64,000 nt of DNA from Drosophila miranda (taxonomy: Eukaryota; Arthropoda; Insecta; Diptera; Drosophilidae). The stretch lies in NCBI RefSeq assembly GCF_003369915.1, contig NW_022881614.1, positions 20,004,336 through 20,068,335 on the forward strand. Reading direction: 5' to 3'. A program made the translations under genes and the position numbers. A model generated the notes under the pieces. The model saw nothing but the letters and a program-made list of their open reading frames with translations, was not told the origin of the DNA and ran no database searches. Below are positions 44,701-54,876 of this stretch, in pieces. The first letter of the stretch is position 1. Every line of letters starts with the position of its first letter.

Positions 44701-45967
44701 GCACAGTGTCATCATACGCACTATGATCAGCCTGTGCCATCAGGTGTTCAGGAACACGGATCTAAAGAGCCACCAGATGGTGCCGCGTTGGCGCACGCTT
44801 TGCGAGAAGCTGCAGAAGCTGCAGACACAGCTGGACAAGAGCATTAACATTTCGTTTGCCTTCATACCCGGTTCCCTGGTGAACTGCATCAGCAAAGGCG
44901 AATGGGTGCTGCTGGACGAGATCAATTTGGCATCGGCCGAGACCCTGGAATGCCTGTCGACCATCCTAGAGCCAGAGGGATCGGTTGTGCTGCTGGAGCG
45001 GGGCGATTTCATGCCCGTCAAGCGGCATCCGGACTTTCGCATCTTCGCGTGCATGAACCCCAACACGGACATTGGCAAGAAGGATCTGTCCGTGGGCATA
45101 CGCAATCGATTTACCGAATTCTTTGTGGACGAACTGACGACGGACGCGTACCTCAGTCTGCTGGTGAGTGACTATTTGGCCAACACGGGCATCCAGCGGA
45201 AGTCCGTGCACAGCATTGTCCAGCTCTACAAGTCACTGCGTCGCCTCTCCGAGCACCAGCTGAACGATGGCCTGTGCAATCGTCCCGTCTACTCTTTGCG
45301 CACCCTGTGCCGCAGTCTGCGCATCTGTGCTCGGAATCTGTGCGGCTCCATTGAGCGGAATCTGTACGAGAGATTCTGCCTGAGTTTTCTCACCCAGCTG
45401 GATCCGGAGTCGCATCATGTGGTGCTGCTGCTCATTCGGAATGCCCTGCTGAGCAATGCCAAGGCCGTGCTTAGCAAGCAGCTGCCCCGATTGGGAGAGA
45501 ACTATCTACAGTTCGAGGGCTACTGGATACAGCTGGGGGGCCTGGAGCAGCAGTCCTGCTCCCACTACATCCTCACGGAGAGCGTCCAAAAGAATCTGCA
45601 AGATCTCGCGCGCATCATATCGATTGGCAAGCTGCCCATCCTGCTCCAGGGACCCACCAGTGCCGGCAAGACTAGTCTTATCGACTACGTGGCCCGCCGA
45701 AGTGGCAATCGCTGTCTGCGCATCAACAACCACGAGCATACCGACCTTCAGGAGAACATTGGCACCTATGCGGCCGATCTGGAGGGCAAGCTCACTTTCC
45801 AGGAGGGTGTCCTCGTGCAGGCCATGCGTCAGGGTTACTGGATCATCTTGGACGAACTGAATCTGGCCTCCACCGACATTCTGGAAGCGCTCAATCGCGT
45901 GCTGGACGACAATCGAGAGCTTTACATTGCCGAGACGCAGACACTAGTGAAAGCACATCCGAATTTT
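41723..45967 (+). pseudogene. Mdn1: Mdn1 copy 4, longer but broken
   Basis: Keeps the first AAA region (P-loop GPVGCGKTTLIEYLA, followed by a Lys-rich insert) that copies 2 and 3 lost, but has the same exon 1, exon 2 and splice-donor lesions. A G-to-T change makes TAA at 43060-43062 in exon 3. The 313-bp block occurs twice (about 43184-43810). The second P-loop is frameshifted (GEKGVARP reading) near 44490. Downstream the frame is open again through the second Walker B (WVLLDEINLAS), sensor region and third module (P-loop GPTSAGKTSLIDY, Walker B WIILDELNLAS), ending at HPNF (45967). The gene then joins ERp60 upstream DNA and the frame ends at 46078. Confidence 0.87.
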
Positions 45968-46090
45968 ATCAATCGCTATAAAGAAATTTACCGGTCTAGT
46001 ACACGGCTACATAGCACAGTTAGTCTAGTCGCAGGAGGCAGTTGCCGAGTCGAGAAATATATTTGCTTCAGATTGTAGTACTGACTAAAC
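45968..46090 (+). promoter_or_regulatory. Mdn1/ERp60 junction and probable ERp60 core promoter (copy A)
   Basis: Only 123 bp separate the Mdn1 break from the ERp60 start codon. A TATA-like CGCTATAAAGAA lies at about 45972-45983, with ACAGTTAG (Inr-like) about 35 bp on. The same junction is at 54754-54876. Promoter role is inference. Confidence 0.5.
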
Positions 46091-48409
46091 ATGATTAAAA
46101 TGCGGTGTATGGAAGCTGCCATGCTAATTTTCGGCTACATTGCCACTACATCAGCCGCCGAGAGTGATGTCCTGGACCTGGGGGACGACAACTTCGCATC
46201 CACACTGAAGCAGCAGGAGACGACATTGGTTATGTTCTATGCTCCCTGGTAAGTGCGTGTGTGTGGTGTGAGGGGAGCGGGCGTGGCAGGTCGGGAGTGC
46301 GATTACCTTAATCAGCTTGTTGCGTCTGCTTTTTAATTAAATTGCGCTGCGAAGAATCGAATTAAAAGTACACGTCAGCGTTAAGAAGAGGGTCGAAACA
46401 GAAGAAAAAAAAAAATCTGCGACTACAAAGTCGGTATCAGAGCGGCCATTTTAAGAGAGCTTCAACCAGCTAATGTGTCAATACAACTATCTCTTTGTTC
46501 GCATATGAGTGTGAGTAGATTATTAGGAGAAAACTTCAAAGCTATCATTTCCAGATACGAGTGCATACGGTTTTTGTATGTGGGCTTGCCGGCCGGTGGC
46601 CGATTTCCATCTCCCCGGAGAGCAGTGAAAGAGTTTTTAAATTACATTTAATCCCCGCATCGTTGGGCTTATCAGCTCTGGAACATAAGCAGTTTAATTA
46701 GACGTTGTTAGCAATAAGAGTGCATGATAAGGCAACCCAACTGATAAGTATACGCACCCCATGCTATAATTACAAACTATTCGACTTTTTGGGTAACATG
46801 TCTTCCTGTTGTCGTGATAAAAATGATGAACTACTAGCTAAATTTGTTCGAGAAAAGACTGGGACGTGTCCTAATAGACTTTTTCTGTTCTTATAGGTGC
46901 GGCCACTGCAAGCGCCTCAAGCCTGAGTATGCCAAGGCGGCTGAGCTCGTCAAGGATGATGATCCACCAATTAAGCTGGCCAAGGTTGACTCCGAGGCTG
47001 GCAAGGAGACCTGCAGCAAGTACTCAGTGAGCGGCTATCCCACACTGAAAATATTCCGTCAGGATGAAGTTTCGCAGGACTACAGCGGACCACGTGAGGC
47101 CATCGGCATTGCGAAATACATGCGCGCTCAAGTTGGACCTGCCTCTAAGAATGTGCGCTCTGTGGAGGAGCTCGCCAAGTTCCTGGACACCAAGGAGACC
47201 TCAATCTTTGGTAGCTTTGAAGACATTGACTCCAAGCTGGCGAAGATCTTCCTCAAGTTTGCCGACAAGAACCGCGAGAAGTATCGCTTTGGCCACAGCA
47301 GCGACGAGGAGGTGTTGAAGAAGAATGGTGAAACGTAAATGATGCCATGTCAAGACTGCAAATGCGTTTATTATACTTTATATAATTTGTTACGCCTCCG
47401 GAAATAAAAAATAGCTTTTAAGTTTTGTCCCTTGTCTTAAATAACCAAAGTATTCGATGGCTCTTGTCTTCCGTACAGCGATAAGATTGTGCTGATCCGT
47501 GCTCCACATTTGAGCAACAAGTTTGAGGCTTCCACAGTCAAGTTTGAGGGAAGCGCTGAGTCCGACCTGACCCAAGTAAGTGATCTCTTTTCTATATCCT
47601 CCCCCAAGCACACTCTTAATTTACGTTCGTTCAATCTCTGCAGCCATGGCTTGGTTGGTCATCGTACCCAGGACACTTCGCGGGACTTCCAGAACCCCCT
47701 GATCACCGCCTACTACAGCGTCGACTACCAGAAGAATCCCAAGGGCACCAACTACTGGCGCAACCGTGTCCTCAAGGTGGCCAAGGAATTTGCCGGCCAA
47801 ATTAGCTTTGCCATCAGCTCCAAGGACGACTTCCAGCACGAATTGAACGAATACGGCTACGATTTTGTTGGTGACAAGCCCATCGTTTTGGCCCGTGATG
47901 CCAAGAATCTCAAGTACTCTCTGAAGGACGAGTTCTGCGTGGAGAACCTACAAGATTTTGTTGAGAAGCTGCTGGCCGACGAACTGGAGCCATATGTCAA
48001 GAGCGAGCCCGTCCCAGAGTCGAACGATACTCCGGTCAAGGTGGCTGTAGCTAAGAACTTTGACGATCTGCTGATCAACAACGGCAAGGACACGCTCATT
48101 GAGTTCTACGCCCCATGGTGCGGCCACTGCAAGAAGCTGACTCCCATCTACGAGGAGCTGGCCGAGAAACTGCAAGACGAGGATGTGGTCATTTTCAAAA
48201 TGGATGCCACGGCCAACGATGTGCCACCAGAGTTCAATGTGCGTGGATTCCCCACACTCTACTGGCTCCCCAAGGACTCGAAGAATAAGCCCGTAAGCTA
48301 CAACGGGGGTCGCGAGGTCGATGATTTCATCAAATACATTGCCAAGGAGGCGACCACAGAACTGAAGAGCTTCGACCGTGACGGAAGGCCCAAGAAGACC
48401 GAGCTCTAA
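46091..48409 (+). pseudogene. ERp60: ERp60 (protein disulfide isomerase A3-like) copy A, exon 3 deletion
   Basis: Exons 46091-46248, 46897-47334, 47479-47575 and 47644-48409. ERp60 is an ER thiol oxidoreductase acting on glycoproteins. A hydrophobic N-terminal signal precedes ESDVLDLGDDNF. The first thioredoxin domain has WCGHCKR split by intron 1, the second FYAPWCGHCKK, and the C-terminus is KTEL, an ER-retention signal. Compared with copy B, exon 3 has lost 17 nt net (20 replaced by 3) just before its donor. Normal splicing therefore shifts the frame. If the 68-nt intron 3 is retained, the frame is restored without a stop (about 508 codons). Signal peptide differs from copy B at two residues (Met-Glu for Leu-Ala). 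Confidence 0.85.
46249..46896 (+). other. Intron 1 of ERp60 copy A
   Basis: A 648-bp GTAAGT...TATAG intron that splits the Trp-Cys of the first active site. Nothing coding or mobile is seen in it. The intron of copy B (55034-55680) is almost identical. Confidence 0.8.
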
Positions 48410-48667
48410 GCTTCAGGCTCTAATCTTAACTCTTACTGCTAACTGCGTCGTTAATGTGGTGTAGTGGCGGTGTAACTAGCATTTCCATATTTTTGTAAAA
48501 GTCGAATGCATTCTCTTCAAAGTCTTGATGGGACAAAAATTGTATTAAATTATATATAGTAGTGATGATGATAACGCAGATGAACACAAACCCAACCCCA
48601 TGAAGATGTCACAATAAACTTAAAACTTAATTTATCTACTCAACAATGAAATGAAAAATTATTTTCT
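48410..48667. other. Convergent 3' region between ERp60 A and cuff A
   Basis: 258 bp between two stop codons facing each other. An AATAAA at 48613-48618 is the likely ERp60 polyadenylation signal. No canonical signal was found for cuff. Counterpart at 57207-57464. Confidence 0.6.
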
Positions 48668-49982
48668 TTAATTCTTATGAAGTGTTGTGTGGGTTAGGTC
48701 CTCCATGCGCTCGTCCAACATGATGCGAAACCAATCGGGAATGAAGGTATACTGGTTCCTGCCAAGATACGAAGGTTACGAGATCTCCCCCTGGCTAGCA
48801 TCAAACTTCATCAGATACACGGTCTTGGGGCAGTCGACTACCGACATAAAGCCGCGAATCTGGTCCACCAGCCGCAGCAGGAAATTGACACAGACATTCG
48901 GTGACCAGGCTTTTTCCTGCGCAAACAAATTAAAGTGTTATTTCAATCGGAGTATATTGTATATATGTACTAACGCAGTCCTTCCAAAGTTGGCGCACAG
49001 ATAGCTTGTTAATGGTGTGCGCGATGGTGTCGCGGTTAACATTAGCAACGTAAATGTTTTCGATGCCCACCAGAACGCACTTGGACCCCCACTTGAGGGC
49101 GTCGCAACGGTTGTGCGTAGCCCATTCATCCACGCTCATACTGTCTAGGCGAAACTGCAGCTCCGTAAAGACATAATTTGAACTATCAGGCGAATAAGAG
49201 CAAATTTAAACCGATTTTAAATGTACATTCAAGGCCCCGTACTTACTTCCCGTCACTTCCTGTCCTAAAACCTTCGGCCAGAACTGGTGAATCGAAAATA
49301 AAACGTGTGGCATTTATGCTGAAGTAAAACACTCCGTTGTATTGTCCAGTCGGTTCCATTGGGTCGCATGGTTTCGGCATTGCATTTGCATTCTCTGAAA
49401 AAAAAAAAAAAAAAAATACTAAATAGTAATATTGGATGGGTAATCCAATGCCCTACCGGATAGGAAGTGCCTACGAAGCTTTGCGAGCCAATCAGCATTC
49501 AGTTCCTTCATGGGAGAAGTTTTTAGATCCTCAAGAACCACGGGGCTGATGTAAATCGTGTTTCGATACTTGGTCACGGCGAGGGTCCAGTTCTCCTTCA
49601 TTTCGTAGGGAGTCCTCAAGATTAGTTCAAGAACTTCGGTGGTGCACACAATGTCGTAACTGACTTCCACCTCCAGTTTGGCACTTAGATGGGATGTCCC
49701 AGTGCTCTCCATGTACAATAGTATGTTGTCCAAGCCTGGCTGCGATAAGAGTAAACTTCGCGGAGGACTCGGCTCAGAGTCCCCCAGGTGCACTTGGAAT
49801 TTGTTCATTTTTGGAACGACTACGTAGCGCAAGCGATTTGCATTGTTCTCAAATATTCCATATGGCGATAAGCTGAAGCCCCCGTGAACCACTGGCTTAG
49901 AAAATTCTGGAAAGTCACATCGGTCCGCTTTGGTAATAACGTGAGGTTTTATATTTAATAATATTTCATCAGAAATCATCAT
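48668..49982 (-). pseudogene. cuff: cuff (cutoff, Rai1/DXO-like) copy A with nonsense codon
   Basis: Exons (minus) 49457-49982, 49247-49394, 48975-49182 and 48668-48916 with 58-64-nt introns give a 376-residue frame apart from one change. In the last exon TAC of copy B is TAA (48776-48778), which would remove the last 36 residues. Exon 3 also has KWGSKC where copy B has KWWSKC, a position usually Trp in DXO/Rai1 proteins. Family marks are TPYEMKENWTLAV, RNTIYIS, KCVLVGIENIYV and FIPDWF. Catalytic acidic motifs are degenerate, as in Drosophila Cutoff. An in-frame Met at 50042 is an alternative start. Stability of the truncated product is unknown. Confidence 0.8.
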
Positions 49983-50476
49983 GGATTCATCTGAAAACGC
50001 AAGATTTAATTTTCCTAAAATTGGTTTTGCGTTGCTTAACAAAAAAAAATGGCAGCGTTAAATACTATGCGCATACTTGCAAACATATTAATGTTTCTTC
50101 CAATACACAACTTTCGTTAATCGTTCAAGGTTGCAATGTGTTGTCTAAGCTGGCTTTTAACTTTTACAAATCACACCGGTTCAGCAATTATTTTGGAGGC
50201 TCTACTGTGCTTCCCACTCCCACTCACAACAATTTGGCGCAATGCCGGTTTTGGGGATGCCAAGCCTAAACAAACCGGAAGGTTGCCAGACTGCCGCACA
50301 CAGATGTTCGCATTGAACTGTGTGGCAACCATTGCAAGGTGCGCTGCACGTGTTTCAAATTCGCGTGTGTTGCTTGTTCATTCCCGGGTCTGAGCTCTGA
50401 AATTAATTCGAAAGCAGTTAAAAGTAGCTCGAAAGAAATAACAGTATCCGAATACAGTTGACCGGCTACCAAGGCA
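49983..50476. promoter_or_regulatory. Divergent promoter region, cuff A / Mdn1 copy 5
   Basis: About 0.5 kb between the two start codons, repeated with each unit (30644-31134, 34175-34660, 37713-38198, 41251-41722, 58780-59273, 62318-62789). No TATA box stands out; an E-box GCACGTGT lies near 50346. Units 2-4 and 7 lack 15 bp (GGAGGCTCTACTGTG) present here. Units 2 and 3 carry a small extra repeat near GACTGCTGGCACTGC. Confidence 0.6.
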
Positions 50477-53400
50477 ATGGAGGTAAATGCCATCAAGCTA
50501 CGATTTTGTGCACAGCGACTTCTGCAGTTGACTGCCAACGAGCCCCAAGACAATTTGTTTGTTCAAAATGTACAGAAGTTCATCAGAAAGAAGGTAAGTG
50601 TATGATCATATTTTAGAAATATGTGCCTCAAGACGTGGAACGTCTGTTCTGCAGTCTCAGCGAGCAACTTGCGTGTCCGGCCTACACCGTTCCCTTGGCA
50701 GTGAGCTTTGAGGAGCAACTGTTGCTGCTCCTTAGCATGGCCCTGCGATGGGACTCGGCTGGAGACGATATCCATCAATATCATAAGGAGTGCATCGCCC
50801 TGTCAAAGCTAATGGACATCTCTGTGGATGCGCAGAGGTAAGTAGAGGTCCCTGTATCGGATGACCAGTCTCAAAAGCACACATTCCCTCTGACACCCGT
50901 ATAGGTTTGCAAAGTGCTACTTCCACAACAAGCCAGCACCGTTCGAGAAAAGCCAAAGTAATTCCAGCAGTGTCCCCAGCAAAAGGGCAAAGAACGCAAA
51001 GGCCAGCCAAAAGTTAGATGAACTGGAGCTCTTGAAATGTTGCTACCAGTTGCTGCGAAGTGACACGTCCTACTTCCGTGAGTTGTGGGACTGGTCCGGT
51101 TTCATTGCCACCTACTCGCACCTCGAGACCCCCAGCCCGATGATACAACTCTACTGCAACTACATCATGACCATGCTCACGAATATGAGCCCAACACAGC
51201 GGAATGCCCAAAATGCCAAGATATCCACAGAAGCACAGCTCCGATTTGAACGCGAGAAGGAGCAGTCATGGGCCGTAGCCAGGCAGGACGAGGGCTGCTG
51301 CTATTCTCCCGAAGACGAAACGCCTGAACAGATGCTGAGCCTGAGCCTCAACCAGAGTGTGACCAACATTGAGGGCGTACTCTTGCCGACATTCAACAAG
51401 AAGAATCAGGAATTCTATGCAAGCACTGACGGCTGCTACGATCGCATTGTAAAGGTGGATTCGACGGTTGTAAATCTGCGGAGCATTGCCCTCGGCGTCG
51501 CAGCGGCCAAGCCGATTTGCCTCTCCGGTCCTGTGGGCTGTGGCAAGACGACGCTTATTGAGTATCTGGCCCGCAAGACGGGACGCATTTGCCCCAAGCC
51601 CAAGGAGATTGACACTCGCGAAAAGGCGCTGCGGAAGGCTGAAGAGGAGGACAAATTGTTGACACCAAAAAAAGGAAAAAAGGGGAAAGAAAAGAAGCGG
51701 AAACTGGAGGAGGACCTTCCCATCGACCAGGCATTGCTGGATCTGGGTGAAATGTCGCAAAAGCATGGCTTTCTACGGATACAGCTGGGCGACCAGACCG
51801 ACAGCAAAATGTTATTGGGCCAATATCGCTGCACAGATGTGCCTGGGGAATTCGTTTGGCTTCCTGGTGTCCTCACGCAGGTGAGAAGGAATTGATTAAA
51901 CTGAACGAGGGTTCTATTTTATGAATGATTATTTGCACTTTTAGGATGTCATGCATGGCTACTGGCTGTTGCTGGAGGATCTGGATGCCGCCACCCAAGA
52001 CACCTACACAATTCTGAGCAGTTTGCTGGAGAGGCCGTGCCTGAGCGTTCCCGGCTTTCGCGACTCTGTGAAGATTGAGCCAGGCTTTCAATTGTTTGTC
52101 ACAGTGCGGTAAGAGTCCATGGAGCATTCCAAGCATCTTTATCCTATATTTTATCTCTGTTTTAAGAGCTACAAATCGGCCAGCAATTCGGGACAGAAAT
52201 CGCTCTATTCGCTGCTGGATAAATATCTGTATACGATCAACGTTTTGCCGCTTTCCCGCAACGAGCTGTGCAAGGTGGCTGTTGCTGGAGGATCTGGATG
52301 CCGCCACCCAAGAAACCTACACAATTCTGAACAGTTTGCTGGAGAGGCAGTGCCTGAGCGTTCCCGGCTTTCGCGACTCTGTGAAGATTGAGCCAGGCTT
52401 TCAATTGTTTGTCACAGTGCGGTAAGAGTCCATGGAGCATTCAAAGCATCTTTATCCTAAACATTTTCTCTGTTTTAGGACCAACAAATCGGCCAGAAAT
52501 TCGGGACAGAAATCGCTCTATTCGCTGCTGGATAAATATCTGTATACGATCAACGTTTTGCCGCTTTCCCGCAACGAGCTGTGCAAGGTGGTCAGCACCA
52601 ACTATCCCAAGCTGGCGACCGTCGCCAATCGAGTGGTGGACGTGTTCCTTACCTTCTCCAGTGGCAATCACATGGCCGCCGACAATCTGCGTCAGCAGGA
52701 TTCGAACGACAAGGCGGACAACACGGAGAAGTACGTGGCGCTGCCCTTTAAGCAGGCCACACTCTCATCCAGTCCGAACTCGGGCCGCCTGGTCTCAACC
52801 CGGGATCTGGTCAAGCTGTGCCAGCGTTCGAATGTCCAGTTCTCGGTGACCAGCGCCGAGTGTGCCTACTTTATGTTCCAGAATGCCGTCGATGTATTCT
52901 GTTCGTATCTGCCGCATAGTAGGGAGAAGATCACGCTGATCACGAGCATCGGCGCCAAGTTGGGCATCATTCGCTCCAGATGCGAGCATTTCGCTAATGA
53001 ATACAAACCGGATGTGGATTTTGGACTGGAGATTATCAAGATCGGACGTGCCAGTCTCCTGGCCAAGTCCGAGCTGCTGTCCAATAATGAGAATGGGGAG
53101 CAGCTCTCAGAGCAAGACCTGAAGCGACAGAAACTAACCGAGCAGACCAGGAGGGCCATCGGCCAGACCAGCGTCAAGCGTGCCACCTTCTCGTTTACAC
53201 GTCTCGCCAGCTGCATCTTGGAACGGATTGCCGTCTGTGTGAGCCACTCGGAGCCCGTGCTGCTGGTGGGGGAGACGGGTGTGGGCAAGACCTCCTCCGT
53301 GCAGTATCTGGCCGAGCGCACCGAACACAAGCTGGTCGTCGCGAACTTGAACAACCAGTCGGATGTCTCGGATCTCGTGGGCGGATTCAAGCCCGTCGAA

Positions 53401-54864
53401 CTCAACTACGTGCACTTGCTCTGCGAGACCTTCAATGCCGAGAAGAACATGCAGTTCCTCCGGATCTTTGCCACGCATTACAACAGCGGCCGGCACAGTG
53501 TCATCATACGCACTATGATCAGCCTGTGCTATCAGGTGTTCAGGAACACGGATCTAACGAGCCACCAGATGGTGCCGCGTTGGCGCACGCTTTGCGAGAA
53601 GCTGCAGAAGCTGCAGACACAGCTGGACAAGAGCATTAACATTTCGTTTGCCTTCATACCCGGTTCCATGGTGAACTGCATCAGCAAAGGCGAATGGGTG
53701 CTGCTGGACGAGATCAATTTGGCATCGGCCGAGACCCTGGAATGCCTGTCGACCATCCTAGAGCCAGAGGGATCGGTTGTGCTGCTGGAGCGGGGCGATT
53801 TCGTGCCCGTCAAGCGGCATCCGGACTTTCGCATCTTCGCCTGCATGAACGCCAACACGGACATTGGCAAGAAGGATCTGTCCGTGGGCATACGCAATCG
53901 ATTTACCGAATTCTTTGTGGACGAACTGACGACGGACGCGTACCTCAGTCTGCTGGTGAGTGACTATTTGGCCAACACGGGCATCCAGCGGAAGTCCGTG
54001 CACAGCATTGTCCAGCTCTACAAGTCACTGCTTCGCCTCTCCGAGCACCAGCTGAACGATGGCCTGTGCAATCGTCCCGTCTACTCTTTGCGCACCCTGT
54101 GCCGCAGTCTGCGCATCTGTGCTCGGAATCTGTGCGGCTCCATTGAGCGGAATCTGTACGAGAGCTTCTGCCTGAGTTTTCTCACCCAGCCGGAGTCGCA
54201 TCATGTGGTGCTGCTGCTAATTCGGAATGCCCTGCTGAGCAATGCCAAGGCCGTGCTTAGCAAGCAGCTGCCCCGATTGGGAGAGAACTATCTACAGTTC
54301 GAGGACTACTGGATACAGCTGGGGGGCCTGGAGCAGCAGTCCTGCTCCCACTACATCCTCACGGAGAGCGTCCAAAAGAATCTGCAAGATCTCACGCGCA
54401 TCATATCGATTGGCAAGCTGCCCATCCTGCTCCAGGGACCCACCAGTGCCGGCAAGACTAGTCTTATCGACTACGTGGCCCGCCGAAGTGGCAATCGCTG
54501 TCTGCGCATCAACAACCACGAGCATACCGACCTTCAGGAGTACATTGGCACCTATGCGGCCGATCTGGAGGGCAAGCTCACTTTCCAGGAGGGTGTCCTC
54601 GTGCAGGCCATGCGTCAGGGTTACTGGATCATCTTGGACGAACTGAATCTGGCCTCCACCGACATTCTGGAAGCGCTCAATCGCGTGCTGGACGACAATC
54701 GAGAGCTTTACATTGCCGAGACGCAGACACTAGTGAAAGCACATCCGAATTTTATCAATCGCTATAAAGAAATTTACCGGTCTAGTACACGGCTGCATAG
54801 CACAGTTAGTCTAGTCGCAGCAGGCAGTTGCCGAGTCGAAAAATATATTTGCTTCAGATTGTAG
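50477..54864 (+). CDS. Mdn1: Mdn1 copy 5, truncated after third AAA module, open frame if duplicate is skipped
   Basis: Exons 50477-50593, 50617-50837, 50905-51880, 51945-52108 and 52479-54864. Joined this way they give 1288 in-frame codons including stop. Seen in order: N-terminal region, first P-loop GPVGCGKTTLIEYLA with a Lys-rich insert, Walker B LLLEDLD, second P-loop GETGVGKTSSV, Walker B WVLLDEINLAS, third P-loop GPTSAGKTSLIDY and Walker B WIILDELNLAS. The last ~37 residues come from ERp60 upstream DNA. The 313-bp block is doubled (52109-52478 as intron). Its first acceptor is altered (TTTTAAGAGC), and the frame survives only if that duplicate is skipped. Intron 1 would be just 23 nt. 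Remaining AAA modules, linker and MIDAS domain are absent, so normal midasin function is unlikely. Confidence 0.7.
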
Positions 54865-54876
54865 TACTGACTAAAC
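54754..54876 (+). promoter_or_regulatory. Mdn1/ERp60 junction and probable ERp60 core promoter (copy B)
   Basis: Counterpart of 45968-46090, with the same CGCTATAAAGAA and the same break after Mdn1 HPNF. It shows that the Mdn1-ERp60 fusion predates duplication of the long unit. Confidence 0.5.

Noticed and set aside
48687-49004. 105-residue plus-strand ORF opposite cuff exon 4
   Set aside because: Antisense to a spliced gene with correct phases; crosses a cuff intron.
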